DNA from: Gari tellinella
Lineage: Eukaryota; Mollusca; Bivalvia; Cardiida; Psammobiidae
Assembly: GCA_922989275.2 (NCBI GenBank)
Contig: OV277864.1
Coordinates: forward strand, 54,249,550-54,313,549
DNA length: 64,000 nt
Direction: 5' to 3'
The position numbers were made by a program, and so were the translations under genes. Position 1 is the first letter of the stretch, and each line of letters opens with the position of its first letter. Below the pieces are notes generated by a model. It was not told the origin of the DNA, made no database searches, and saw nothing but the letters and a program-made list of their open reading frames with translations. Positions 10,236-21,365 of the stretch are shown one piece after another.

Positions 10236-10486
10236 TTAACCCATTACCCAATAGCCTGTTTCTTGTTTTAAAGAATGGTGATAACTTAAAGCAGGTTGAT
10301 AGTAAAGCAGAATGCACCTTAAGTGCATTCCGCTTTACTTTCAGCCTGCTTTAAGCTATTATCTGCTAGGATATAGAACATATTTCTTATGATACATATT
10401 CATGACTGTATAAAAGGGGACAATTTTCTTCAGTGGAGAAATAAATTATAAGCATAAAAAGGCATATTTGTGGGGGAATGGGTTAA
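10236..10486 (+). mobile_element. TTAA-C MITE, full length
   Basis: TTAACCCATTACCCAATAGCC at the left and GGGGGAATGGGTTAA at the right, 251 bp, with the hairpin GCAGAATGCACCTTAAGTGC. TTAA is intact at both ends. Confidence 0.88.
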
Positions 10487-10599
10487 GACTGCTAAATATT
10501 AAGTGACCCCTGAAGACAAGTTTGACCGTATGACTGTGTAGTTGCCAAAATTTATTTTGAATTAATTGCCATAGAAACCGAGTGAGTTATCAGTCATGA

Positions 10600-10665
10600 C
10601 ATAGAAGAAAGTTGAGGAATAGATTACAGGCGTAAAAAGGCGTATTTACGGTGTAATGAGTTAAA
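10600..10665 (+). repeat. TTAA-C 3'-end fragment
   Basis: GAGGAATAGATTACAGGCG through GGTGTAATGAGTTAA matches only the right part of the family. Confidence 0.55.
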
Positions 10666-10924
10666 CAAAAGTGGCAGATAGTTACGGACAGGAACTGTAA
10701 TATTGTGACTGATCTGGGTCTTCACTAAAACAATTCTCTTTACATTTCTCTTAGGAATTAAGGCTATAATGTTCACCGTCATATTAAACAGAGTAAGATT
10801 TGATCTGGTAACGTTAAATCTGGCAGGGCTATTTACAGTCCCAAGTTGATAACTCAAACTTGCTTTACAAGAAATAAACTTTGAACAAAAGTCAAAGAAA
10901 GCTTTGAAATGTCGGTAATTTTGA

Positions 10925-11036
10925 CTTAACTCTTTGAACCCTAGTCATTTCGACATATATTGTAAAAATCAACCCTAAAATGTCAAAAATGGACTAGACT
11001 AAATTGAAACTAGAATTGTCCATTTAAGGTGGGTTA
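10925..11036 (+). repeat. TTAA-B MITE lacking its hairpin
   Basis: Begins TTAACTCTTTGAACCCTAG, jumps to ATCAACCCTAAAATGTC, and ends GGTGGGTTAA. The central hairpin has been deleted. Confidence 0.65.
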
Positions 11037-11239
11037 AGCAAGCTTGTGCTAAAGAAATGCAATTATAGAAAAATAGATAAGTTTGAGTAATAAAGTTTGG
11101 ACTGTACTTTACTTGTTTTGAGGTATGATGGGGGTGGGGGAGTGACAGACTGGTATTCAAATACTGCACAGTCAAACATGTGGTGAAGCATAGATTTGTC
11201 CTAAACATTAACAAGAAGCTGTGAACCAGTCTTATATCT

Positions 11240-11459
11240 TTAACTCTTACCTTGCTGGTGGCAGATAGGTGCCGTAGTGATTACCTTAACAAACAGTTTG
11301 GATCCAGATGAGATTTCGTGTAATGTGGTGTCTCATCATGATCCAAACCCGTTTGATACTCGGACCCTGATTTGAAAAGAAATTTCGAAAAATCTATTTT
11401 TAGAACAAAAAAAGAAAACAGTTGTTGCAGACAAAATTACCCAGCATGCAAAGAGTCTA
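11240..11459 (-). mobile_element. TTAA-A MITE
   Basis: TTAACTCTTACCTTGCTGG at the left and CAGCATGCAAAGAGTCTA at the right (TTAA mutated). The core hairpin begins AAACAGTTTGGATCCAGATG. Confidence 0.8.
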
Positions 11460-11723
11460 GGATTTCCTTGTTGCTTTCCATTGATTGGTCAATCGGCACA
11501 GGTTTGACTGTAAATGACAATGTACATGACCTTTGCATCAAGATCTCAATATGACCTTGTTATATCTTTAAATATTTTCATACATTTTGCATGTCACGGA
11601 CACGGACACACACACTCTCACTATAACATGTATTTTATACTGTATGGTGAACCCTTATAATGTTGGAACAGGATATTGTTTATGGACTTTATTTGTATTT
11701 TATGGACTAGGTTTGCATACAAG

Positions 11724-11914
11724 CAGAGCTCCAAATAAGGATAGTTTTTCAAAAACTAAAATCTTTATTTCTGAATTAAACCCTATGGTGTCACTACTCA
11801 TTAGAATTGTCTCTGAGTCAATTCTAATGAGTAGTAACACCATAGGATTTGGTGCTGAAATGAGTCAGAAAATGTTAGATTTGTTGAAATAACTCCCTTT
11901 TATCTGGAGCCCTG
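11724..11914 (+). mobile_element. hAT-like GGGCTCC-family MITE
   Basis: CAGAGCTCCAAATAAGG to TATCTGGAGCCCTG. The central palindrome has lost a few bases at its tip. Confidence 0.82.
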
Positions 11915-12110
11915 ATATGAGATTTACTTTGATGAATATCTAGTGGTACTAATGTTATCAACAGATACATAGATACCCATCTTTGGCTAACAGTGTAAAT
12001 CAAGATCAGATGGCTCATGAGGGAGTCCAATGTTCAGGATCTTCACTGTTTGTCACACTGTGAAGTGTTTTATTTTGGACAAATCTATCAAGTCAGTTTA
12101 AACTAGTCAA

Positions 12111-12477
12111 TACAGTGTTCCCTCTCCACAGCAACACCCTACAATGGGTGACAAAGAGTATGTGTGTTATTGTGCGGGAGTTGTTATAGTGAGGGAAATT
12201 GACTTACATTTTCAAACAGCTTGAATCCAGATCAGATGCCGCATAGGCGGCATCTGACCTGGATTTAAAACTGTTTGCCACTCGTCATTATGTTTTCTTT
12301 CTGTCAAAATGTCCGAATATGTGACTTTGAGATAAACAGCAGAAGACAATTTAAAGCAGATGATATTGCAGCCTTTTAAATGATGAACATAACTGTCTTG
12401 TTTTCCGAACAGCATCAAGTATTGTTGTAAGGAGGGAATCTTTGTTCAGAGGGTTGTTGTGGGGAGGGACCATTGTA
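12111..12477 (+). mobile_element. TA-G MITE with core-I hairpin
   Basis: TACAGTGTTCCCTCTCC at the left and GGGGAGGGACCATTGTA at the right, 367 bp. The internal hairpin (AAACAGCTTGAATCCAGATC) is of the core-I type also seen in the TTAA families. Confidence 0.8.
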
Positions 12478-12565
12478 AACAGAAAACAGATATGTCCGTT
12501 TGGATTTTCAGCATTATAAGGGTTACCAGTTGTAGGCCGATTGCAAGTGTGTGTTTACCTATTTA

Positions 12566-12758
12566 CAGAGCACCAGATAAGGGTAGTTTTTCAAAAACTA
12601 AAATCTTTATTTCTGAATTAAACCCTATGGTGTCACTACTCATTAGAATCGTCTCTTCGAGACGATTCTAATGAGTAGTAACACCATAGGATTTGGTGCT
12701 AAAAATAGTGAGAAAATGTTGGATTTGTTGAAACAACAACCTCTTATCTGGAGCCCTG
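12566..12758 (+). mobile_element. hAT-like GGGCTCC-family MITE
   Basis: CAGAGCACCAGATAAGGG to TATCTGGAGCCCTG, with a perfect central palindrome around GTCTCTTCGAGAC. Confidence 0.85.
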
Positions 12759-13114
12759 AATTTATATGAAACTTGTTACACATGTACATGTACTACAGAA
12801 CTCTAAGAAAATTACTATTTTTGTATATTGTTGGTATGTACACGAGCTGTAGAAATTGTAGATCGAAAACTCATCGTCGAGTACAAAAATTTGTAACCAA
12901 GATGGAGTCGCAGATGTATTATAAGTTTATATATATCTCATGCACTTGTATATATACGCATTCGACAAGAAATAACTATGATGTTGGGATAATTTATATA
13001 AATCGTTGTGTTTGTGTTAGTTCTGTTTTTTGTACATAATTGTTAAGATTGACGATGTGTGCGAGGATTTGCAAGTTGTTTTGTACACTTAAGCCTTCTT
13101 CTGTTATTAACATA

Positions 13115-13510
13115 TACAGTAAAACCTCTTTATTACGACTACTAAATTGTGTTAACTACAGTAAAACCTCTCTATTACGGACACTAAAATGTATGCTAAT
13201 TGATTGTTTAAAGGACAGGTTACAGCTTAAAGCAATGTGAAAGTGAAACAGAAAGCTCCTATAGGAGCTTTCTGTTTCACTTTCACATTGCTTTAAGTAT
13301 TCACCTGTTTTAAACAACAAATAATTGTCAAAATTTCGTGCTCATAATAGAGAGGTCTTATTATATTAGGCATTTAAGACAAGTGACTACCTAAAGCAAG
13401 GTGACAGTAAAACAGAAAGCCTTTAGGAGCTTTCTGTTTTACTGTCACCTGTGTTTTATACAATCAATAAGACTTCTTTTTGGGGGCCTTAATAGAGAGG
13501 TTTTACTGTA
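13115..13510 (+). mobile_element. TA-D MITE containing a second TA-D MITE
   Basis: The outer copy starts at TACAGTAAAACCTCTTTATT (13115) and ends GAGAGGTTTTACTGTA (13510). Inside, a second copy runs 13157-13365 (CAGTAAAACCTCTCTATTAC to GAGGTCTTATTATA). It splits the outer copy at a TA in GTTAACTATTAGG. Confidence 0.85.
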
Positions 13511-13549
13511 TTTACGCTTTTTGAAAATAGTTCAGCCTCTGATAATACA

Positions 13550-13743
13550 CAGGGCTCCAGATAAAGGGGAGTTTTTCAAAAACTAAAATCTTTATTTCTG
13601 CAATAAACCCTATTGTGTCACTACTCATTAGAATCGTCTCTTCGAGACGATTCTAATGAGTAGTAACACCATAGGATTTGATGCTGAAATGAGTGAGAAA
13701 ATGTTGGATTTGTTTGGAAAACTCTCTCTTATCTGGAGCCCTG
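13550..13743 (+). mobile_element. hAT-like GGGCTCC-family MITE
   Basis: CAGGGCTCCAGATAAAGGGG to TATCTGGAGCCCTG with a perfect central palindrome. Confidence 0.85.
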
Positions 13744-13898
13744 ATATTATACAGTTCCTAATGGAGCTGTCTGATCAGGGTGATTACTGTTTTCTTATAA
13801 GATCAGTTGGACACAAAGTCTGTTCTCTTTCATGGCGGATATTTGTTCTGTTTTATTAGCCCATGCTATAGTGTAGAATGATGATAGACATTCATTTT

Positions 13899-14035
13899 AT
13901 ACAGTACTCCCTCTCTACAACACCGTATGGGAGACAAAAATGGTATGTGTTGTTTGGAGGGAGTTGAATTAGGAAGGGAAATTGTTGTTTGGAGGGAGTT
14001 ATTTTAGGGAGGGAAATTCCGTTTCAGTGCTGAGC
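13899..14035 (+). repeat. TA-G MITE fragment
   Basis: TACAGTACTCCCTCTCTACA, then GTTGTTTGGAGGGAGTT twice. The right inverted end is missing. Confidence 0.65.
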
Positions 14036-14083
14036 ATGACAGCAAACAGCTTGAATTCAGATCAGAGGCTCTATAACACTGGT

Positions 14084-14315
14084 ATAATTATGCAAACAGT
14101 ATTGATCCAGATCAGACGCCACATAACGTGACATCTGATCTGGATCTTAACTGTTTGACAACCATAGTTATGAATGTCTCGTAAGTAAAAACAGCATATA
14201 ATTCTAAATTTTAAAAGTAAGAGCAGAAATCCGGACAAAGACCTTAATTGGTCTTGAGAAATTTTTAAAAAAGTCTGAAGATTTCGGGAAAAAATTGGAA
14301 AAATGGCAGTCCTGC
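14084..14315 (+). repeat. Core-I repeat, family J (copy 2)
   Basis: TAATTATGCAAACAGTATTG, hairpin CAGATCAGACGCCACATAAC, and the flank GGTCTTGAGAAATT as in 4645-4880. Confidence 0.65.
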
Positions 14316-14527
14316 AGTTTGAAAAATGAAAAACGATAATTCATGTATTATTCTCAATCTAGGTAGTTGCTTAAATAAATGAAGAAAAGGAGAAAGCTGC
14401 TAAAGGAAGTTTCTGCTTTACTTTCATCTTGCTTTAAGTAGCCACAAGTCTTAAAAATCGTAAATATAATATATCTGTTTGATATAGGTGCCTTGCACTG
14501 AAGGGTATGAAAAAAGGAATTTAGAAG

Positions 14528-14724
14528 TACAGTCGAACTTCGATATCTCGAACTCGCTTAACTCGCTTTATCTGATAGTTCGACACATGAACTGCATTGT
14601 TTCATACTCAGTTAGGACGAACACACCCATATTTCAAAGTTAAAACGTGGCTAAGCCACGTTTTAACTTTAAAATACGGGTATGTTCGACTTAACCGAGT
14701 TCGAGATATTGAAGTTCGACTGTA
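14528..14724 (+). mobile_element. TA-F palindromic MITE
   Basis: TA, CAGTCGAACTTCGATATCTC at the left; CGAGATATTGAAGTTCGACTG then TA at the right. The inner palindrome meets at AACGTGGCTAAGCCACGTT. The ends resemble pogo/Tigger. Confidence 0.85.
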
Positions 14725-14966
14725 TCTGTTTAAAACACTAAAACAAGCTAAGATAGGGATAGGATATATAATAGAGGATAGTTTTCCTGCTATATTGATC
14801 GAGTGAATGCGTATGTGTGAGTTTGTTTTGTTGTGGTGTAATCACCTTCCACGCCTTAACCGTTCCCACTGCTCACCGTTAATCGTTGTCGGACAAAACG
14901 TTATCTGTTACAACAGACAATCATGTCTTAAGCAACAACTTATTAATTCGACGACTTTGCTGCCTT

Positions 14967-15179
14967 TTAACCCTTTGAACCCTAGTCCCGCATATAGGCG
15001 TCCTTTTCAAACAGTGTACATGTAAATAGTACACTTGTCCTATGCAAACAGTGAAGACCCAGATCAGAGGGCTCATAATTCTAAAGAGTGACAAAAACAA
15101 CCCTTAAAAGTCAGAAATGGACTAGACTAAAATGTAAACTGGAATTGTCCATTTAAAGTTTTAGGGAGGAAAGAGTTAA
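14967..15179 (+). mobile_element. TTAA-B MITE with half its hairpin
   Basis: TTAACCCTTTGAACCCTAG to GGGAGGAAAGAGTTAA. The second arm of the core hairpin is deleted after AGAGGGCTC. Confidence 0.8.
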
Positions 15180-15230
15180 AGCAGGTGACTGCTAACTGCA
15201 GAACAACAGGAAAGCAGAAATATTTTAACC

Positions 15231-15452
15231 CTTATAACACACTCTTACTTAATTAAACGCGACGTTCAACCTGAATGTTTATTTTGTTTTGAACCTTATA
15301 CAATCCAGCACGTTCTTATTGAATGTGCTGATTTGTGCTTAATAAGAGATAGTTTTTTTCAGGCAGATTCTCTTCGGGAACTGTTTGAACTTGTTGAAAT
15401 TTCCAAGATAATTAATTTTCTAAAAACAATTAATATTTATTCCAAGTTGTAA
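15231..15452 (+). pseudogene. LINE ORF2 C-terminus (5'-truncated non-LTR retrotransposon)
   Basis: A 73-codon open stretch ends at TAA (15450-15452). It reads LITHSYLIKRDVQPECLFC and continues through IQHVLIEC to a terminal INIYSKL. The pattern C-x2-C followed by H-x4-C, preceded by a THxYL segment, is the conserved C-terminal zinc knuckle of many animal LINE polymerases. There is no start codon and nothing of the reverse transcriptase, as expected for a 5'-truncated insertion. The frame is intact over this short stretch. It is unrelated to the MEF2 genes. The assignment is from the motif pattern and the tail that follows. Confidence 0.75.
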
Positions 15453-15602
15453 AATATATTAAAAAAAAAAAAAATTAAAAAAAAAAATTTGATCTTTAAA
15501 TTTGATTTCATACTTTTTTTCTCCAATCAATATTTTTCGGCTCTAAATGACCATTGGTGTTGATGGGCCGTAAAACACAAATCAATCAATCAATCAATCA
15601 AT
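15453..15602 (+). repeat. LINE 3' UTR and (AATC)n tail
   Basis: A-rich tract, then TTCGGCTCTAAATGACC, GTGTTGATGGGCCGTAAAAC and a run of AATC repeats at 15580-15602. This is a common 3' terminus for LINEs of this type. Confidence 0.75.
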
Positions 15603-15722
15603 TTAACCCTTATCCCCATAGCCTGTTTCTGGTATTGAAGATAGGTGATCACTTAAAGCAGATTGAAAGTAAAGCAGAATGTGCCTTACCGCATATTCTG
15701 TTTTACTTTAAACCTGTTTTAA
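15603..15722 (+). repeat. TTAA-C MITE, left half
   Basis: TTAACCCTTATCCCCATAGC with the hairpin. It stops at the start of the next TTAA-C copy. Confidence 0.7.
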
Positions 15723-16108
15723 CCATTTACCCCATAGTCTGTTTGTAGAATTCAATATAGGTAACCACTTAAAACAGGTTTGAAATAAAGCAGAATGTGC
15801 CTTAAGGCACATTCTGCTTTACTTTAAACCTGCTTTAAGCAACCATTTGCTAGTATATAGAAACTATTTCTTATGATACATTTTCAGGACTGTATAAATT
15901 GGAATTCTTTTCTTCAGTGGAGGAATAAGTTAATCATCATCATCCAGTTTAGTTTAACCTAGTCATTGATTAATCCTTCTTATAAGAGCGAGACCAGGCT
16001 GTCCAGTCTGGAACAAAGTCTCCCTCTCCAAGCTTAGAGTTTTTTGGGTTGGGTGTTTTCCAACCCGAGAGCTACGTAAAAATGTGTATCTATGAAGTAA
16101 TGAGTTAA
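15719..16108 (+). mobile_element. TTAA-C MITE interrupted by about 140 bp
   Basis: A full left half and hairpin, then GGAGGAATAAGTTAA; an unrelated insert of about 140 bp at 15935-16075; then the family end ATGAAGTAATGAGTTAA. Confidence 0.75.
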
Positions 16109-16138
16109 ATGAGCATTCTGCTTTTCCTTTGTTTTACA

Positions 16139-16393
16139 TAAACTCTTTCCTCCCTGAAACTTTAAATGGACAATTCCAGTTTCCATTTTAGTCTAGTCCA
16201 TTTCTGACTTTTAAGGGTTGTTTTTGTCAATGTTTGGCATTGTGACAAACAGTGAAGACCCTGATCAGAGGGCTCCGAAATTTCGGAGCCCTCTGATCTG
16301 GGTCTTCACTGTTTGCACAGGACAATTTTACTATTCGCATGTACATTGTTTGAAAATGACGCCTATACGCGGGACTAGGGTTCAAAGGGTTAA
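16139..16393 (-). mobile_element. TTAA-B MITE, reverse, full length
   Basis: AACTCTTTCCTCCCTGAAAC at the left and GACTAGGGTTCAAAGGGTTAA at the right. The core hairpin meets at GCTCCGAAATTTCGGAGC. Confidence 0.85.
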
Positions 16394-16711
16394 GCCGTTT
16401 CCTGTTTATAAAATCAGCATGCCTCTCCAAACAGTCGTTGCCTAAGACATGTAAGTCTGCATATATATATATCCTATTAAATGTACTCAGATTGTTGACG
16501 GTTATTGTTAAACTAAGGTTGTAAATAGGTAAATATTTACGACACAACACTACATGTATATCACAGTTTATAGCTATTTCCGACGACGTCTCCCGCAACG
16601 CAGGAAGGAAGGGGCTAGTATTTATGGGTTCTTTGCTAATGCAGTATGTTGAAATTATGAAACACAAATATGATTTGTCATCAAACGGCAATTTTTTGTG
16701 AGCTCTGTAAT

Positions 16712-16916
16712 TACTGTAAAACCTCTCTATTAAGACCACTGAAACGAAGGCTAATTTATTGTATACAAGACTGGTGACAGCTTAAAGCAAGGTAACAGTA
16801 AAACAGAAAGCTCCTAAAGGAGCTTTCTGTTTCCCTGTCACCTTGCTTTAAGCAGCCATCTGTCGTAAACACTTAATAGTTAACACAATTTAGTGGTCAT
16901 AATAGAGAGTAATACA
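16712..16916 (+). mobile_element. TA-D MITE
   Basis: TACTGTAAAACCTCTCTATT at the left; the right end is altered (AATAGAGAGTAATACAG). The hairpin (AAAGCTCCTAAAGGAGCTTT) is almost perfect. Confidence 0.8.
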
Positions 16917-16933
16917 GTTTTCCTTATTAGGCT

Positions 16934-17183
16934 TCAGTGAAAGCTAAATACAACATCATTCTTTCCCGTTTAAACGCAAACGAAACGCAAACACAAAGCA
17001 CTAAAACGTAGAAAAGTACAACTTTTTGACTATTCTGACATTCATGTTTATCTTAATGGCAAGCAGTTGGGATTCTGATCAGATGTCTGGTAACCCGGCG
17101 TCTGATCTGGCTCCAAACTGTTTGCAATAGAAAAAAAATTAAGCTTAAACGTGTTTATTGGGAGGAATAACATTTTCCCCATG
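16934..17183 (-). mobile_element. TA-H MITE, diverged
   Basis: CAGTGAAAGC...CATTCTTTCCCGTTTAAACG at the left and GAGGAATAACATTTTCCCC at the right, with a core-I hairpin tip (GTCTGGTAACCCGGCGTCTG). Confidence 0.7.
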
Positions 17184-17553
17184 TACCAGGGAAGCAATTC
17201 AGGATCATCACTATTGTTATGGTTTTCACAGTTACCTCAACCTAGAGACATGATACAAGACAAATTAATGCAAATTACTTTCGTCTTGCATCAAGACAGG
17301 TGTTCTAAGAGATCACAGAACATGTCATATTCTAAAGACAGGTTCAGATCATCTTTTGTTTGTTTTAATTAGGTTTTGTTTAAGAGACATTAAATTCAGG
17401 TATACAGCTTGAGCAATCAACTTTATTCCTTTAAATGTAAGTTTTTGTTATTTTTGTCCACCAGCAGCTAGTGCTATTAGTTACTTTTCTTTAATTTACA
17501 GTTTAGATCCAGATCAGAATGCTGAGTAACTTTTACACTCTTGCAAATATTCC

Positions 17554-17762
17554 TACAGTAAAACCTGTCTAATACAACCACTAAATTATGTTAAATCATT
17601 AGGAATTTAAAACAGGTGATTGCTTAAAGCAAGGTGACAGTAAAACAGAAAGCTCCTTCAGGAGCTTTCTGTTTTACTGTCACCTTGCATTAAGCTGTCA
17701 CCTGTCTTTTATCCAATCAATTAGCCTCATTTTAGCAGTCCTAATAGAGATGTTTTACTGTA
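17554..17762 (+). mobile_element. TA-D MITE
   Basis: TACAGTAAAACCTGTCTAAT to AATAGAGATGTTTTACTGTA, with a near-perfect hairpin at GCTCCTTCAGGAGC. Confidence 0.85.
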
Positions 17763-17992
17763 TTATTATTCCCATATTTGTGAAAGAAAGATCTATCTTA
17801 CACAGCTACCATTATAGCATAAGTTCTCATATTTGATCATCAATGGTGTAAATTTTGCTTTTAACTGTAATTGATTTTGATTCACACATAAAGTCAAACA
17901 TAAGCTGGCCTTATGTAATTGTTTTACTTTCATTTTGTTCATGTTTTTTGTCCTAGAAAGTACTTGGTTAATCTGTTTTAATGCTTGTTTTT

Positions 17993-18633
17993 AGCTCACC
18001 TGAGCCAAAGGCTCACGGTGAGCTATTTGGATCGCCCAGTCCGGCTTCTTTCGTCCATCAACATTCTTTAAGCAACATCTCCTCTCAAACCATCGGCCTA
18101 AATTTAACCAAACTTCATCTTCTTCACATCATTAGGGTGGGGAAACAAAAAGTTAAAATTTTGTAGGTGAGTTAATTTTTTGTTGCCATGGCAACGGTGC
18201 ACAAAATCTGGAAAATTCTTCTCCAAAACTACTGGTCCAACTTCAATTTGAATTTCACCATAATGATTCTCTATTGATAGAGATCCAAAGTTGTTATAAC
18301 ATGAAACTAGCTCAGAATTATCACCTGGGCAAATATAGGTCAAGTATGATTTTGGGTAATGTCAGACTAAAAAATAGGTCTGTAGGTCAACTAAAGAAAT
18401 GGCTTTTGAACACTTTACTTGCCATATTTTTAGCCCTTAATTCAACAAACTTGCTCAGAATATAAAAGACAAAAAGAAATAGTCACTTAGACAAGATCGA
18501 GCTAATGTATGAATACGAGTTATGTCAGCTCAAAAGTAGGTCATTAGGTTAAAATGTTGTCTTGCCCATTTAGCTTTGCTACTATATCCTCAGGTGAGCG
18601 AAATGAAGGTCATGTCCCTCTTGTTTGCTTGTT
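17993..18633 (-). repeat. GCTCACCTG-bounded repeat (family L)
   Basis: TAGCTCACCTGAGCCAAAGG at the left and CTCAGGTGAGCGAAATGAAG at the right. The same pair of ends bounds the copies at 44697-46988, 59001-60109 and 60812-61837. The copies vary greatly in length. Confidence 0.75.
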
Positions 18634-18723
18634 TATTTGTGTGAGCTTTAAGTCGTATGGGTTTAGATATTTTGCTTTGTAGGTTTATTGCAATGATTGC
18701 AAGCTTACAACAAAGTCAAGCTA

Positions 18724-18930
18724 TTCTTAACGCATTCAACCCTAGCGACGAGTATATTTGTCATTTACCTGTGAGGATTACACTTGTCCTATGCAAACAG
18801 TGCAGAATCTAAACTGAAGGAGAATTGAATAAACAGTTTGAGTCGAAAACTCGAGATTAGTGTCCTGTTACATGGCTTTTAATCTGGATCCAAATTGTTT
18901 TCAAAAGCTTGTCAAGTTGAGCTTAGCAAA
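18724..18930 (+). repeat. TTAA-B-like and core-I remnants
   Basis: TTAACGCATTCAACCCTAGC marks a TTAA-B subfamily start. It is followed by a broken core-I hairpin (about 18843-18902). Confidence 0.55.
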
Positions 18931-19182
18931 TTAACCCATTACCCCATAGCCTGTTTCTAGTTTTGAAAATAGGCTACTTCTTAATGCAGGTTGAAAGTAA
19001 AGCAGAATGTGCCTTAAGGCACATTCTGCTTTACTTTAAGCCTGCTTGAAGCTACTACCTGCTGGAAAATAGATAATATTTCTTATGAAACATATTCATG
19101 TATGTATAAATTTGAACTATTTGCATCAGTGGAAGAATATATTAGAAGCGTTAAAAGGCGTATTTATGAGGTTATGGGTTAA
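18931..19182 (+). mobile_element. TTAA-C MITE, full length
   Basis: TTAACCCATTACCCCATAGC at the left and GAGGTTATGGGTTAA at the right, 252 bp. A near-perfect hairpin meets at GTGCCTTAAGGCAC. Confidence 0.88.
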
Positions 19183-19189
19183 GGGTAAA

Positions 19190-19398
19190 AGTATTGAACC
19201 CTAGCATTGAGCATATGCCTCCTGATGCAAACAGTGTAGCCCCTGATCAGAAGACTCATACAACAGCCCTCTGGGCAGGGTCTGCATTATTTGTCATTTT
19301 GCCATACATTTGCAAAAACAACAGCAAATATTTGAAATGGACTAGAATAGTTTGTAATTGGAATTGTTCATATTAAGTTTCTGGAGCCAGCGAGTTAA
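19190..19398 (+). repeat. TTAA-B-like MITE, diverged
   Basis: TTGAACCCTAGCATTGAGC, core GCAAACAGTGTAGCCCCTG, and end CCAGCGAGTTAA. Confidence 0.65.
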
Positions 19399-19587
19399 TG
19401 CAGGAAAAAAGTAAAACAGAAAGCACATTAGTTTATCCTACATGTAGCAGAAAGTTGTCTTTTAGAGTTCTGTATGCTTGTCTACAAGACTTGAAATTTT
19501 ACCATTGTTTATCTTTTGTTTTTGGTTAACGGTTATGGCTTTGTTTTAATTCATTTTTGAATAGTTTTAGATACAATAGTTCATTGA

Positions 19588-19690
19588 TAAACTCTTACCA
19601 TGCAAGCACCAGGGATTATCTGTGCAAACAGTATGGATTATGTGAGATGCCCGTTACTCGGCATCTCATCAGGATCCAAACTGTTTGACA
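19588..19690 (-). repeat. TTAA-A MITE fragment
   Basis: ACTCTTACCATGCAAGCACC and the hairpin to CCAAACTGTTTGACACACTG; the rest is absent. Confidence 0.6.
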
Positions 19691-19890
19691 CACTGACCAT
19701 AAAGCATTATAAAAGTAATTTTAAGTAAAGCTGAAAGTTCTTGAAGAAACTTTCTGTTTTAAAGTGACTGTTAAATTCTTAAAAGAAGCTTTCTGTTTTA
19801 AATGAATACTTTTAATCCATAATCAGATGTTTAGTTACTTGTTATCTGATCAGGATCAAAAGGTGTCAAGTCGTTTTCATTTCAGCAAAG

Positions 19891-20097
19891 TTAACTCTTA
19901 TATCTGCCACAGTGATTACCTTTGCAAATAGTTCGGATCCTGATGAGACGCCGCATAACGCAGCGTCTCATCCGGATCCAAACTGTTTGACACTCTGACC
20001 TTGTTTTGAAAAGAAATTTAGAAATTTCTATTTATAGAACAGTTGCAGACGACTATTGTTGCAGACTAAAAGCAATACCCAGCATGCAAAGAGTTAA
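19891..20097 (-). mobile_element. TTAA-A MITE, full length
   Basis: TTAACTCTTATATCTGCC to CAGCATGCAAAGAGTTAA, 207 bp. The hairpin tip is GAGACGCCGCATAACGC. Confidence 0.85.
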
Positions 20098-20471
20098 AAA
20101 TAGATGTTGTGGGTGAATAGTCAGTACTTTTGTAATAATTTTCCATTTCTAAGTAAAGCATCTTTTATCAGTAATGAAAATGAATGTATGCCAAATATAC
20201 TTTTAAAAATCTTTGATGATTTAGTAAACTTGTTTTTGTATGTTTTTATGTTGATTATTGTGTTTTATTTACCTAGCTATCTGTAAGGGGTGGTTTCCTG
20301 TCAAAACAATGATACATTACTGACTTATGATTTGACTAAGGACTGTCCGACAGTCTTTATTTCACTAGCTGATATGTAAAGCCCATTTCTGGTCTGGATG
20401 TATCGAGTCAAAAGTTGAATCTTCCATCCATCAATATATATTGTTGACCATCCTTTATTGAATTGGAGGTT

Positions 20472-20698
20472 TTAACTCTTTCAATTCTTGTGGGTTATTA
20501 AGTTCCTTTGTGGATCATTTAGTTACCGACACATATCCAGTCTACTTGGAATTCTAGGTAGATATATACTGGTCTGAATTAGCAAACAGTGCAGACCATG
20601 ATCAGAGGGCTCCTATAGGAGCCCTCTGATCTGGGTCTACACTGCTTGTAAATGAAATGAGTATATTTTAAACAGGTTCATGTTGTTGAAAGAGTTAT
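20472..20698 (+). mobile_element. TTAA-E MITE, full length
   Basis: TTAACTCTTTCAATTCTTGT to GTTGTTGAAAGAGTTAT. The core hairpin meets at GGGCTCCTATAGGAGCCC. Confidence 0.85.
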
Positions 20699-20940
20699 TG
20701 GACTATTTTACAGGCATATAGTGCAGATCTCAAGATGAGAACCCTCTGATCTTAGTCTATATTATTTGCTTATACCAGCAATCATGTATTTCTTTCCAGA
20801 TTATTCATTGTTCTGGAAGGTTAGCGATTGTGAATCCCTTAAAAGGTCACACTATTAGGCTATCCCAGCAGTAGTGTCCCTTTATTAGGGTCTTCAGTTT
20901 GGGGGTCCAAAAAGGTTTTGTATCCCATTTTAAGGATCTA

Positions 20941-21130
20941 CACTGTTTGAGAATCCCAATTAGTTTGTTACCCTTTTAAGGGTCTACAGTGATTGGGAAT
21001 GCCAGAAATATTGTACGGATCTACACTGTTTGAGAATCCCAATAAGTTTGTTACCCTTTAAAGGGTCTACAGTGATTGGGAATGCCAGAAATATTGTACC
21101 CATTTGTGGGTCTACACTGTTTGCAACATC
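20941..21130 (+). repeat. Tandem repeat, about 83 bp, of core-derived sequence
   Basis: CACTGTTTGAGAATCCCAAT occurs at 20941 and again at 21024; a third partial unit ends at about 21125. GGGTCTACA motifs link it to the core-I hairpins. Confidence 0.65.
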
Positions 21131-21365
21131 ATATCAACTCATATCCCTCATATACAAAGTAACACAAGTGTCCTAATGTTTACTTAGTCTACACAGTGCC
21201 TCACGTTTTAACCTAGTATGTTTGTACAACCTATATTTTCATAGTAAATCATTTGTCATTTTTAAGTGTGCTTAATTATTATCATCCTAAACTATGTTTG
21301 AAGTTGTGTAAAAAAATGGTAATAAAGTCTGTGGTATTATAACTCTCATTGTTTCTTGTTTGTCT

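Noticed and set aside
11587..11892. Open frames sharing [22 protein letters not shown] and MSSNTIGF at many positions (also 12459, 13401, 13656, 25932, 33108, 37246)
   Set aside because: They are translations of the palindromic hAT-like MITE, recurring wherever that repeat occurs, on either strand. They are not genes.
16218..16445. Frames with NSEDPDQRAPK-like peptides (also 1976 and 2150)
   Set aside because: They come from the core-I hairpin of TTAA-B and TTAA-E, read through the palindrome.
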